Assembly: GCA_003255065.1 (NCBI GenBank)
Contig: QAOA01003520.1
Coordinates: 68,667-132,666 of the forward strand
DNA: 64,000 nt
DNA from: Cercis canadensis
Lineage: Eukaryota; Streptophyta; Magnoliopsida; Fabales; Fabaceae
Reading direction: 5' to 3'
Shown here: positions 45,925-57,692 of the stretch, piece by piece
How positions within the stretch are numbered: position 1 is the stretch's first letter
How the letters are laid out: each line of letters begins with the position of its first letter
Made by a program: the position numbers and the translations under genes
The notes under the pieces: generated by a model
Told to the model about the DNA's origin: nothing
Database searches by the model: none
What the model saw: the letters and a program-made list of their open reading frames with translations, nothing else

Positions 45925-47082
45925 ATGGTCCCTAAATCCGAAAGCAATAAGCCTATAATAGCTTTTCCCTTTCCACAGAGAGCCACTCAGTCCAAGAAGA
46001 CAAATGAGGTTGAGAAGGATAGTGAGCTTTTTGAGACTTTTAGGAAAGTGGAAGTCAACATTCCATTGCTAGATGCCATTAAGCAAATTCTGAAGTATGC
46101 CAAGTTCCTGAAAGACTTGTGTACCCACAAGAGGAGGTTGCAGGGTAATGAAAAAGTGAGCATGGGAAGGAACATGTCAGCCATGATACAACCTAACCTG
46201 CCATCTAAGTGCACAGATCCTGGGACTTTTACCATACCCTGCACCATTGGAGATAGGCAGTTCACAAACACCATGCTAGATCTGGGTGCTTCAATCAATG
46301 TGATGCCCAAGTCCATCTATTCATCCCTACAGATTGGGAAATTAAAGCCTACTGGAGTGGTGATTCAGCTTGCCAACAGGAGTACAACATATCCTGCAGG
46401 TCTTCTTGAGGATGTCTTGGTTAAGGTAAATGAATTAATTTTTCCAGCTGACTTTTATGTGTTAAATATGGAGGATGAGTTTACATTGGGACATGCCCCA
46501 TTGATTTTAGGTAGACTTTTCCTTAAAACTGCTAAAGCCAATATTGATGTGCATGCTGGTACTCTTTCCATGGAATTTGGTGATACTGTCATTCATTTTA
46601 ACTTATTTGATGCCATGAAACACCCTTTGGAAGAGCATTCTATTTTCCAAATGGATGTAATAGACTCGCTAGTTGATGATATGCATTCTGATTTGGTAGC
46701 TGAATTTCCCGATATAGTAGGAGTTCTAGATACTTTAGAGTATTCTGGATGTGATAATTGCAATGGAATTTGTGCTATTTGTTCTGAAATTGTTGAATAC
46801 ATGGGAAATACTGCATCTTCCTTTTCTAATTTATTGGGATATGATGAGCATGTTTTGGAGAATAGTGTGGAGATTGCAGGTGTTGCTGAGATTCAAGTAG
46901 CCGATTTGGTTTCTCCAACCAAATTAGTCCCTTCTGTGCAGCAGCCACCTACACTAGAGCCAAAACCATTACCTGACAATCTCAAGTATGCCTTTCTAGC
47001 GGAAGACGAGAAGCTACCAGTGATCATAGCCAGAAATCTGCAATCTGAACAAGAGGAGAAGTTGTTGCAGATTTTGAGGTAG
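45925..47082 (+). pseudogene. Athila protease region
   Basis: Open for 385 codons. DPGTFTIPCTIGDRQFTNTM leads into LDLGASINVMPKSIY with the catalytic Asp. PLILGRLFLKTAKANIDVHA is the second retropepsin block; the usual Arg-Pro-Phe is Arg-Leu-Phe here. An acidic linker (about residues 230-330) leads towards RT. It ends in a TAG where Gln is expected (LQILR then RKEAIGW). Confidence 0.88.
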
Positions 47083-47888
47083 CGTAAGGAAGCAATTGGT
47101 TGGACCCTGGCAGACATTCCTGGTATTAGTCCATCCACCTGCATGCATCAGATTTTATTGGAGGACGAAGCTAAACCAGTGAGGCAGCCCCAAAGATGAC
47201 TTAACCCATTGATTCTAGATGTGGTCAAGACAGAAATGAGCAAGTTGTTATCAGCTAGCATCATTTACCCCATTTCAGACAGCAAGTGGGTGAGTCCAGT
47301 GCAAGTGGTTCCCAAGAAGACTGGCATAACAGTAGTAACCAATGAGCATAATGAGTTGATTCCTACTCGAATGCAGAACAGTTGGCGAGTCTGTATTGAT
47401 TACAGAAGACTCAACCAAGCAACCAGGAAGGATCACTTCCCTCTGCCCTTCATCGATCAAATGTTAGAAAGATTGGCAGGAAAGTCCCATTACTACTTCC
47501 TAGATGGCTTCTCCGGCTACTTCCAGATTCACATAGCCCCGGAGGATCAGGAGAAGACCACATTTACCTGTCCTTTCGGCACATTTGCATATAGGAGGAT
47601 GCCCTTCGGCCTTTGTAATGCCCCCGGTACATTCCAGCGGTGTATGGTAAGTAGTTTTTCTGATTTTTTAGAACATTACATGGAAGTATTTATGGATGAC
47701 TTTACTATATACGGTTCCTCCTTTGATGCATGTTTAGATAGCCTTGCTAGAGTACTTGATAGATGCATTGAGACTAACCTTGTTCTTAATTTTGAGAAGT
47801 GTCATTTCATGGTAGAACAAGGCATAGTTTTAGGGCATGTAGTTTCTAGCAAAGGAATTGCAGTAGATAAGGCTAATCTCTTTAACCT
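47083..47888 (+). pseudogene. Athila reverse transcriptase
   Basis: GWTLADIPGISPSTCMHQIL opens the region, then SWRVCIDYRRLNQATRKDHF, FLDGFSGYFQIHIAPEDQEK and YRRMPFGLCNAPGTFQRCM. The catalytic block is FMDDFTIYGSSFDACL and the thumb end is LNFEKCHFMVEQGIVLGHVV. All RT motifs including the DD pair are present. A TGA in place of Arg lies before LNPLIL (near 47200), and the frame is lost at about 47880, where some codons before SFLGHA are missing. Confidence 0.93.
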
Positions 47889-47899
47889 ACCCCACATGT

Positions 47900-48649
47900 G
47901 TGTGGGAAGTGGGCTCTTTTCTTGGTCATGCAAGGTTCTACAAGCGATTCATCAAGGATTTCAGCAAGATTGCTCTTCCATTGTCCAGACTTCTCCAAAA
48001 AGATGTGGAATTCAAATGTGATGGACAATGCAGAGTGGCCTTTGATCAACTGAAGCAGAGTCTGACCTCCCCTCCCATCATCCAGCTACCTAATTGGGAG
48101 TTTCCCTTTGAGTTGATGTGCGATACGTCCAATTTTGCAGTAGGCATTGTCCTTGCACAGCGAGTGGACAAGCTGTCCCACGTGATCTCCTATGCCTCTC
48201 GCACTCTGGATGCTGCCCAAGCAAATTACACCACCACTGAGAAAGAGCTTCTGGCTATTGTTTTTGCCTTAGATAAATTTCGTGCTTATCTACTTAATTC
48301 TAAAGTTATTGCTTTCTCTGACCATGCGGCTTTGAAGTACTTGCTCAAGAAGCCGGATGCGAAGCCTAGGCTCATTAGGTGGATGCTACTCTTACAAGAA
48401 TTCGACCTTCAGATCAAAGATAAGAGTGGAGCAGAAAACTTGGTTGCTAATCATTTAAGCTGGATTCCACAGGTCATGGATCGCCTCCCCATCAAAGAGA
48501 CTTTCCCGAATGAGCAACTTTATCAGCTGCAAGGTAAAGATTCTTGGTATGCTAATTTGGTAAATTACTTGGTTGCTTTTGAGTTGCCTGCTTATTTTAA
48601 GAAGCATCAAGTCGATAAGCTTAAAAGTGAAGCGAAGCATTATGTGTGA
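47900..48649 (+). pseudogene. Athila RNase H
   Basis: The frame resumes with SFLGHARFYKRFIKDFSKIA. RNase H follows: ELMCDTSNFAVGIVLAQRV, SYASRTLDAAQANYTTTEKE and IAFSDHAALKYLLKKPDAKP contain the D-E-D catalytic residues. The last Asp of the usual NxVADxLSR motif reads NLVANHLS, a likely G-to-A change. Confidence 0.9.
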
Positions 48650-49826
48650 GATTATCCCTATCTGTGGAGATTATATAGTGATCAAGTCATTAGGAGGTGT
48701 GTGCCTGGACATGAGTTTGAGTCTATTTTACAATTCTATCATACTTCTGCATGTGGTGGTCATTTTGGACCCCAATGCACTGCTAGAAAAATTTTAGACT
48801 CTGGATTATATTGGCCTACCATGTTTCATGATGCCTACAGTTCTTGTAAACTTTGTGCACAATGCCAACGGACAGGTAATATTTCTTGTAGGAATGAGAT
48901 GCCTCAACAACCTTTACTATTTTGTGAAATATTTGATGTTTGGGGTATTGATTTCATGGGTCCTTTTCCTAGTTCTTTTGGTTTTGTGTACATTCTGTTA
49001 GCTGTGGATTATGTTTCTAAATGGGTAGAGGCCAAGGCTACCCGAACTGATGATTCTCATGTTGTCTTCGATTTTGTTAGGACTCACATTTTCTGTAGGT
49101 TTAGAATTTCGAGAGCAATCATCAGTGACCAAGGCTCTCACTATGGCGACTCTGCTGAAGAAATATGGTGTGGTGCATAAGGTGTCGACTCCTTAGCATC
49201 CACAAACCAATGGGCAAGCCGAGGTGTCAAATAGGGAGATCAAGCAGATTTTAGAGAAAACCGTCCAACCCAACAGAAAAGATTGGAGAATTCGTCTAGA
49301 TGATGCATTATGGGCTTATCGGACTGCCTACAAGACTCCTATAGGTATGTCACCTTATAGGCTCGTCTTTGGCAAGGCGTGTCACCTTCTAGTGAAGATA
49401 GAGCATAAGGCATATTGGGCAATGAAGTAGTACAATCTTGACTTAGTTCAAGTTGGATCCCAAAGGAAGCTCCAACTTCAAGAACTAGAAGAAATTATGT
49501 TGGAAGCTTTTAAGAACTCTCGAATCTATAAAGAGAAAAGCAAGGTTGTTCATGATAAGATGGTGGTACGGAAAGAGTTTCACATTGGTCAAAAAGTGTT
49601 GCTCTACAACTCCCGTCTCAAGCTAATGCCCGGTAAGCTTCATTCTAAATGGATAGGTCCTTTTGTGGTTTCTCATGTTTTTGCTTATGGTGCAATGGAG
49701 ATTAAAAGTGAGGCAACCAACAAGACCTTTCCAGTCAATGGAAATCGCCTAAAGCCTTTCTATGAGGGAGCACAAGAGAACATCGTGGAGGAGGTCCACT
49801 TGCAAGAAGTCATTTATCTCCCTTGA
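48650..49826 (+). pseudogene. Athila integrase
   Basis: The zinc-binding HHCC region is [19 protein letters not shown] and [16 protein letters not shown]. The core has [14 protein letters not shown] and IISDQGSHY (the usual Gly is Gln), then a frameshift. [19 protein letters not shown] carries the catalytic Glu, and [20 protein letters not shown] follows. The C-terminal part (GQKVLLYNSRLKLMPGKLHS, KWIGPFVV) resembles the GPY/F module. Stops at 49195 and 49430 and the frameshift at about 49140 inactivate it. Confidence 0.92.
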
Positions 49827-51255
49827 TTATGATATTTCTTCTCTCTCTTTGTTTTATTTTACTTGCCCTATTTGAATGATGATACTTGTTAAACTTTTAC
49901 ATTGAGGGCAATGCAAAATTTAAGTATGGGGGAGGAATTTCTGTGTAGTTTAGTTGCTTTTGTTTAGTATACTGTTTTGTTGTTTTTAGTCTTTTTGTTG
50001 TTTTCTGTTTTAATTGTAAATTTTTTTCTGTTTTAAATTGCCTTCCAGTGATATTTTATGATTTGTGAAGTTATAAGTTTAAAGCAATTGCAATTCAAGG
50101 TTCATAGCATGATTGAATAATTTGTTTTCCTTCCTTAATTTCACATACTTGGTTTTGGATGTTGGATTAGTGATTAAAGTTTGATAGATGCATGCCTTGT
50201 GAGATTTTGAGCCTTTTGATGGATGGATTTAGCATTTGTGCCATTCTTTTCCTTCTTGTGTGATTTTCACTCATGGATTTTGATCACTCTAGAACTTGCT
50301 TTGATTATTTTTAAAGTTGCATTTTCACTTGCATATATGAACATGATTGAGGCATTCTTTCTTGATTTAGCTACTTTGCCAAATAGCCAACCTTGCATTA
50401 TTTTCCTTTGATTTCCCGTTGAGCCTATTTGTCTATCTTTGGTCTTAGCTCATTATATGCCTATGTGAAAAACTATGTTGTTACCTTACCTGATGCAATG
50501 GGAGAGCATTGGTTCATTGTCTTGGAAGAGCTCTTATGCTTGTGGGTAATTAATAATGCAAGTGTGGAGGTTGTGAAATTTATTGTGCAATGTGCAAAGT
50601 GAGATGTTAAAGAAAGAAAGAAAAAGAGCCAATTGGTTCTATATAAAAAAAAAAATTCAAAATTGTGAAAAAGGAAAGAAGAAAAAAAAAGAATATGTGA
50701 AAAGAAAAGAGAGTATGCTTTACATGTTTGGAAATTGGGAAAAGTTTTATGCTTGTTAATTGAATTCCTCCCCAATGCTCTTTTATTCTCTTAGGGTACT
50801 TAGCTTGTCATATCCATATTATTCCTACCCTTTACCTTGGCCCTATTACAACCTTAAAATAAAGTCCTCTTGATTTGTGTATGCATTTGTTTGAGTAGTG
50901 GAAAAGTAGAAGATAAGCAAGCCTATGGTAGTGCATTTCTTCATGAGTTTCATTGAGTGAAATACTTACTTTCTAAACACTTGAGAGATTAAAAGTATAT
51001 CTTGTGAGAATCTATCATTCTTGACTCATATTTTTCAATTGAAGTTACCTTAATTGTTGATTTTGGATGTGAAGAAATTTTATTTCATGAATGTTGTTAC
51101 TTCCTTGAATTTTTAAGTGCTCTTCTTGGTTTTGAACTTATGCAATTCTTGAATATCATTGGGAATTCTTGAGTTAGTTTGTTTGTTTTTCCTCGTTTCT
51201 TAGTTTTGGAATTCTAGTTTGCCCGAGACGTGCAAAAGCTAAGTGTGGGAGAATT
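49827..51255 (+). other. Athila post-integrase non-coding region
   Basis: It contains TTTAAGTATGGGGGAGGAAT (near 49920), A-rich stretches and, just before the 3' LTR, CTAAGTGTGGGAGAATT, the likely polypurine tract. Some Athila relatives keep an env-like frame here; I see none. Confidence 0.75.
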
Positions 51256-52861
51256 TGATGAACATACTTTTTATACAGTAGTTAACCCTCATATTTAGTC
51301 TTTTAAACCTCTTTTGGGCTGAATTGAGTGGGCTTGGGCCACATTTCATGAGTTTGGATCCAACTGGGCCTAAATGTATTTTTTCAGCAATACTGGGCAT
51401 TTTATGCACTCTCTGTTTTTCAGCAATAACTTGAGTTCTAGACATCTAATAATTTTGAATCTTACCTTGTAGGAAATCTAAGAGAAATCTCTACAACTTT
51501 GATTCAGAGCCCCAAGTCTAATTCGGAAGTCTAGCTGGTCATATGCAGCTTGGAATCCAGAGAAGAGATGCTATCGCAGGATCCTAACCTTCATATAGTG
51601 TTTGGACCATAACTTGAGCTTTATATGTCGTATGGACTTGAAACTAGTCCCATTGGAAAGCTAAGACGCAGTGCTTCAATTGTTGTGAAGACCAGTTCAC
51701 TGAATTGTGTCGTTTAGAAGGTGTTATTACCTGTCGAAGTTGGCTGATGGTTCAAGAGACCTGTTGGCACTTAAATGGGCCTAACTTCTTCATTCCAAGC
51801 CGAAATAGGCCCAAACCACAACCCAATTGAAGCTAAGGCCCATGGGAATATTTCTGTCCTAAGGGCAGTTTGGGTATATAGTTATTTTTGGATGTCTATA
51901 AATAGGAGAAGAGGCATCCGAGATTCACATTTTTTTTTAGCTAGACAATTTTTCTTGCCTCCTTTCTCTCTATAGCTTTTCTTTGCTTTTTCTTTTAATG
52001 GATCATTTCTTCATGTTCATGGAGGGCTAATCACTTAGATCAATCCAGGTTTTGGCTCTTCCGATTATTGATTTTGAGATTCTATTTTAACTACTATTTA
52101 TTCAGTGATTAATCAACTGCTTTTCATCCTTTAATTCTGTTTGAGTTGCTTAAATTCATATTTAAATGTTCATATGATAATTGCTTAATTTCATATGTTA
52201 AAAGAGAATTGTAAAGATTAAACAATGTTTCTAAGCTTTTGGATGGATTGTTTAACCTTGGCTGGATTCTGGACTTTAAATTAATTTGGATTAGTGGATG
52301 CTTAATTCATTGAACCTGAATTAATTGAATTCTGGATGCTTATCCAGTAGAGATTCATAGACCACTTAGAGGCTTTTTTATGTGTTCTAAGACCAAGAAC
52401 TAAGTTAATGATTGAATGAATCTTTTGTAATCAAAGACGGATTAAAATCAGAATTAGTTGATTCCTTGGATTGATTGCTTTGTTAAAGTTAATTACTTTC
52501 CATTACTTTCTGCTTTTACTTTCTGCCAATTACTTTCTGCCTTTACTTTCTGCCCTTTTCTTTCTGCTTTTACTTTATGCATTTTACTTTCTGTCTTTTA
52601 CTTTCTGTCTTTACTTTTTGCTTTTACTTTCTGCCTTTACTTTATGCCCTTTACTCTCTGTCCATTATTTTTAGTTACACACTTTTAAATTACTTTCTAT
52701 TAATTAATCCAACAAAATAACCCTCCCTGTTTGTAAGCTCCTTAATCTGATTCCATAATTAGAATAGTCCTTTAGTTCGACTCGGTGTTACCTTATGTTA
52801 CAAGTAGATTTGGTGAACCGATTATAAATTCACCAATTTGAAAAGCCTCGGCAACTTATCA
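51256..52861 (+). repeat. Athila 3' LTR
   Basis: Same length as the 5' LTR to within one base, with scattered substitutions and rearranged minisatellite units at 52490-52655. It ends AACTTATCA at 52861. Confidence 0.95.
52490..52655 (+). repeat. LTR minisatellite, 3' copy
   Basis: ACTTTCTGC-based units as in the 5' LTR. Unit order and number differ between the two arrays. Confidence 0.88.
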
Positions 52862-53234
52862 CGAGGCAGGACCTATGCAGTAGGGTGTGGTATAGAATTT
52901 ATGTGATCATAAAAGCATAAATTATATAACTATAGGCTAAGTAAATATAAAAATGTTAGATTTCATATTTTGTTCTATAGATGCAATATATTAAAATGAT
53001 CAGTCATGAATCCATACAAACTTTGAAGAGTGCATTACACTGATTCAGAATGAGTTAATGTTATATTGAATTTACCTATTGTGCATGATTGAGAATGGGA
53101 CTATCATCATCTTCATCAAAGTCTATATGAACTTGCTGTGACCCTAAAATTGCAACATTGGTATAATTAGAATTTATAAGATAGAATCTTGGAAGTTTAT
53201 ATGTGTATGCACAAACATTAAAATTGTCGTAGTA

Positions 53235-55233
53235 CTATTTTGAGTGATTTTATGGAACACCTCTTTGAAGAAAACATTTGTGGTGCTTGTTGTGGAACTC
53301 CCATTTGAATCGATTGCTAGAATCTTGAGGCCACTTCTTGTTCAAACCCTCAAAAAAGCCACATAGAGTTGTCCATGACTGAAGACTGGTTTTGGTAGAT
53401 ATAATCCAACATGTGACAGAGACTGATCTTGACTCTTATTTATTGACATAGAAAAACAAACCTGAATGGGAAATTGTCTTCTCTGTAGTCTAAAAGGTAA
53501 CTTCTTATCAGAGGATGTCAGGTTCATCCTTGGAATGAATACTTTTTCTCCTAAGTTACTACTAGAAATAACTTTTCCCTCCATAACATATCTCCCAAGT
53601 TGAGTGATTATCAATCTCGTTCCATTACATAATCCATTTCGCTGATCTATGTTCATTAATAACATGACAGGTACGCTCAGCTTTAGTACTAACCAGTATT
53701 TTGAGAGGTCGGATGGGGTGATACCATTTAGGAATTCGGGTGTATGCACATCGTCTAATCCATTTCCCCATGATTTGCACGTACTGTCTGAACTCAAATA
53801 GATCTTTTCATCATCAAGCAATAAGGATATCATATAATCATTAATTTTTCTTATCACTTCCAGTGTAGGTATGAGGATTGCTCTTTCTTGAAAATATTTT
53901 GGATGTCGCATGTGTGTCATGAATCCTGGATAAGTCGAGTTCACAATATCATGAATTGGATTATCACTACAACGAAGGGAGAGGTTATCTGGTATCTGGA
54001 TAACAGCTTCACCATCATTCATGTCTCCTGCTTGTCCATCACCAACCTTCAATAACCAATTGGAAAACTCACTCAATTCAGCTGTTTGGGGATTAGTAGA
54101 TCCTATTTTCAATCTCATATTTTTTGTTAAGTTTAAGACTTGCACGTGTTTGACAAGAAGACATATATGAAGGATCATACTATGTTAGTATTATCCATGA
54201 TAAAATTTAAATTAAAATTAGTACCTGCAAATATTTCATTAGGTAGGAAGATTGATAGTTGCAACAATAATATCTTGTTTACTTTCACTGGGTATCACAG
54301 GAAGTATTTTTCTGAAGTCTCCACCTAGTACCACAACCTTACCTCCAAATGGCGTTCGTGCAGCTTCTGTATCTGTATGCTTTAGTATATCTCTAAGAAT
54401 TTTATCCAATGCCTCAAAACAATGTTTATGTATCATAGGGGCCTTGTCCCAAATAATTAATTGTGTAGCAACTAGTAGTTCTGCCAGGGGGTGTCTAGTT
54501 TTATGTTACATAATGTATCTTCATTAACATTTAGAAGGATGCAAAATCTGGAATATGTTGTTCTTCCTCCAGGAAGGAGAAGGGATGCAATACCAGTTGA
54601 AACAACTGTCAGCACTATGTTGCCTTTTGAATGTAGAGCAGCAGACACTGCTGTGTAGACAAATATTTTTTCGGTATCACCGTAACCATGTAAAAAGAAT
54701 TGTCCATCATTGCTAGAGTAAACCGTTGTCATAATTTTCTCATACACAATCTTCTGCTCATCCGTAAGTCTTGAGAATAATTTCGTGTGCTCTTGTGCTA
54801 GCTGATCTTTGTCATAAGTGGTCTCATCATAAATAAGTCTATTTTGTCCAGATGAAGTACCTTCATTTTTTGCCAATGCCATGGGTGGATAATCACGTAG
54901 GCTCTTGTCGTAATTTCGTAACAATTTTTGTATCTCTGCTAGTGTGTGGTCTTTAAGCTTATCATCACTCATCCTCAGTCTTGTAACAAAATCAAACATT
55001 GATGCAGTCATTATACGTTCATGGTTAATAATATAATATTACATTTTAGGAGAAAACATAGTCATTACTACACAAATTATGTTTTATAATTAGGAACTTG
55101 ATATGCATATCAATTATATTATTAGGTGAGTCAAATATATTTATGTCATAACATTATAAGTTTTACCAGGATTATTGAATATTCTTCGTTGCCTATGAAT
55201 GATATTATCAAACATTAATGTCCACGTCTCTTC
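53235..55233 (-). pseudogene. Helitron helicase domain (Pif1-like), inactivated
   Basis: Minus strand from high to low coordinates: RLTDEQKIVYEKIMTTVYSS leads to the P-loop, where GYGDTEKIF stands in place of the usual GYGGTGKTF. LIIWDKAPMIHKH follows, where Walker B normally reads DEAPM. Then come GGKVVVLGGDFRKILPVIP (motif III), LMNIDQRNGLCNGTRLIITQ and FPIQVCFSMSINKSQDQSLS (late motifs). Gaps between blocks look like introns or frameshifts. Helicase unwinds DNA during rolling-circle transposition; with both Walker motifs altered, this copy should be dead. Coding traces run to about 53235. Confidence 0.9.
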
Positions 55234-56481
55234 CTAGACCAGATCTGGTCTATTTATGTTGTTTGACATTAAGAGCGTGATGAATAGGCCCCTCAGATAA
55301 TGGCAAAAACCCCATGCGATTGCTACTTTTATACCTTCGATAAATTCATTGTCATCATCAAGAAGATCAATTGCATAGCATGTTTTTTTAAATGTACCAT
55401 AGACAACCCCATTAATTGTCCTAATTTTTTCATAGCTTGTACATCCTCTTTGTTGGTTCAATATGAGCCTCATGTAATACAACTCACTAGATACACGTGG
55501 AACATAATACAATCTCCTAACAGAAAACCCTTTCTTTCTTGGCAACCACTTTTTAGTCTGTTGTTTCCAGACAAAATAATTTGGGAACTCAACATACGTC
55601 AAATGTCTGGCATATGGATATTTCTTATTTGCCTCAAACCAAGCCAGAAATTTAGTCATCTTCACACCTGTTCTATTCACCACATCATCGAGGTTATCAC
55701 TCTTCTGAAAGACAACAAACTGCTAATTTGGAAGATGAAATGATAGTCTTTCCACTGGTGGATCTTGGTAGTGAATGTCATACGCAAATATTCTCCAGGC
55801 TGCCTCACATGCAGAAACGAACCTGTAATCATAATACATCTTGATCTCATCCACCATGTTATTCTGCATATTATTTTCATTTGATTCATAGAAAGCAGCT
55901 ATGATGCAATCAAAGCCCTTGTTTATGTATTTGAATAGATATTTAATTGCCCTTGACTAGTTACACCACTCAACATTGATGTGTGCTTCATACTTCATAA
56001 GGAGATCTCGGTTGTACGGAATGACAAACCTATGCAGTAATGTATATGTAAAAAATTTGATTTATAATTTACTTGAATGAATTTAATAACATGACATGTA
56101 ACGGAAGAATTATATTTACTCTTACTTGTTATCAAGTAGTATTCCATTCTTGTCAACATGCTTGCTATCGTCCTTCCTCCTGAAGCAAAGGTATTCATTA
56201 TCATCAATCGTCATTCGCTTCACAAATTTCTTTGGAAAGTGTCTCATACAAATTCCATTTCTTATACACGATGATTTAATATTCGCAGTACCACATGGAC
56301 CATGCATCATACAATTCCCAACAATTTCATACAATCTTAGATTTTCTTCTTTATTAAGTACCTCAACAGATATTATTTTATCAATGTCATTTGGGGTGGG
56401 GTGTTTATGCCCAAAATGTAACAATAATAGCATGTGTGCATGAGGTAACCCATGTTTTTGAAACTCTATCGTATATTCCAT
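55234..56481 (-). pseudogene. Helitron Rep (HUH endonuclease) domain
   Basis: IEFQKHGLPHAHMLLLLHFG carries the H-x-H metal-binding motif. After an intron of about 100 bp (56026-56128, GTAAGA to GCATAG), INVEWCN and IKYLFKYINKGFD follow, the latter with the two catalytic tyrosines. WLPRKKGFSVRRLYYVPRVS continues the linker towards the helicase. A TAG replaces a likely Gln in the WCN-SR segment (around 55958). The N-terminal part before the HUH motif is missing. Catalytic Rep residues are kept while the helicase motifs are not. Confidence 0.9.
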
Positions 56482-56554
56482 TGGAAAATATCTATTGTTA
56501 GAACATGGTCATTGATTTTTCACATAGTATATAATGTACGAAGTTGGAGATACA

Positions 56555-57370
56555 TGATGAACAGTATTTTTAAATATTAATTAATCCTCATTTTTAACAT
56601 CCTAATCCTATTTTGGGCTTATTTGATTAGGCTTGGATCATATTTCATTAATTAGGTTCAAATTGGGCTTAAGTGTGTTTTTCAGCATTATTAGGGTTTT
56701 GATACTATTCTGTATTTCGGGTATATCTTTAGTTTTGTATGTCTAAAAATTGTGATTCTTGCCTTGTAGGAAAGCTAAGAGGATTATCTACAACTTTCAT
56801 TTAGACCTCCAAGGCCAATTTAGAAGTTCAGTAGATCAAAGTTAACCAGGAAGTCAGAGTAGAATTGCTGCCACTGGATCCTGACCCGCATGCAGTATTT
56901 GGACTATAACTTGTGTTGTATATGTCGTATGGACTTGAAACTAGTCCCATTGGAAAGCTAAGGCGCAGGCCTTCAATTGTTATGAAGGCTGATTCAAAAA
57001 ATTATGAAGTTAAGATGGTCTTATTTCCTGTAGAAAATGGATGATTAGTCCAGAGACCTATATGGACCTAGATGGACTTAAATGAGCTTAACTTCCTCAA
57101 TTCAGGCCCAATTAGGCCCAAACCGGAGCCCATTTGAAGCTACGGTCCAGAGGTTTAAACTAGGTTAGGGGTAAATTAGGTGTGCATAAAATTTAGGAAG
57201 TTATAAGCAGAGAAAGGAGGCAGACGAGTTATCATTTTCTAGACTAGGCAGCTTTTGTTTTCTCTCTTGAAAATTTTGGAGCTCTTTGATTTATGACTGC
57301 ACTTCTCCATTGGAGCTTGGATTTCATGACCATGGAGGAGTAGAATCATTGCATTGAATCACAGGGTTGC
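56555..57370 (+). repeat. Partial Athila-type LTR, divergent relative
   Basis: It begins TGATGAACAGTATTTTTAAA and follows the 42-kb LTR through shared blocks such as TTGCCTTGTAGGAAAGCTAA, GTCGTATGGACTTGAAACTA and GTCCCATTGGAAAGCTAAG. It is clearly more diverged than the two LTRs of the full element are from each other. It stops in the U3/R part near 57370. It truncates the 5' side of the Helitron. Confidence 0.8.
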
Positions 57371-57564
57371 CAAATGCCTATGCTACATAAGGCATTCATT
57401 TGTTGAATGAGAAAATACCAATGTTATATTATTAAATAATAGGAAGAGACATATCTAAGTGGTTGGAGAAAAAAAACTAATCACTAATGGAAATCGTGAA
57501 AAGCTGATAGAAGCATAGTAAAAAAATAAAGTTTGATTTGTGGAGTAATAAAAGAAAAAACATA

Positions 57565-57653
57565 TTATTGTTTGTCTCTTTTACTGGTCCCTAGCTCTTT
57601 CTTCTGCCACTCAACTTCTGAATAGTCACCACCAAGCTGTTTTTTAGTACGTC
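57565..57653 (-). other. Candidate terminal exon of an unidentified protein
   Basis: After TTCTATAG the minus strand reads RTKKQLGGDYSEVEWQKKEL and a few more residues to a TAA. The composition is charged and protein-like, but the piece is short and I do not recognise it. Confidence 0.25.
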
Positions 57654-57692
57654 CTATAGAATCTCACTTTCTCTTGAAGACTATACTCCTAC
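57649..57692. repeat. Direct repeat of 58571-58612
   Basis: CGTCCTATAGAATCTCACTT and the following TCTCTTGAAGACTATACTCC recur at 58571-58612 with about four changes. The 920-bp spacing and single orientation could mean tandem duplication or short LTR-like ends. Confidence 0.6.

Larger units (their letters stand above)
42127..52861 (+). mobile_element. Full-length Athila-type Ty3 retrotransposon
   Basis: LTRs of 1607 and 1606 bp, both beginning TGATGAACATA and ending ACTTATCA/GCTTATCA, bound a 7.5-kb interior. The interior has a tRNA-Asp primer site, gag, protease, RT, RNase H and integrase in Ty3 order. Flanks CGGGG (42122-42126) and CGAGG (52862-52866) are a 5-bp target duplication with one change. 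The LTRs are similar but carry scattered differences. Several stops and a frameshift between RT and RNase H make it inactive. After integrase there is about 1.4 kb of non-coding DNA without an env-like frame. It inserted, in opposite orientation, into the tail of the Helitron. Confidence 0.95.
42082..56481 (-). mobile_element. Helitron, minus strand, split by an Athila insertion
   Basis: The 3' end (minus strand) is at 42082: a 7-bp GC-rich hairpin followed within about 8 bases by CTAG and then T in the flank. The Rep-helicase gene lies at about 53235-56481. Between them sits the Athila element 42127-52861, whose flanks CGGGG and CGAGG mark the break. Removing it places the end hairpin about 500 bp after the helicase stop, a normal Helitron arrangement. 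The 5' TC end was not found: upstream of 56481 the sequence passes into an Athila-type LTR fragment. The element is autonomous in type but dead. Confidence 0.88.

Noticed and set aside
49827-51255. Possible env-like gene after the Athila integrase
   Set aside because: Only short frames without signal peptide, membrane segment or fusion-type features.
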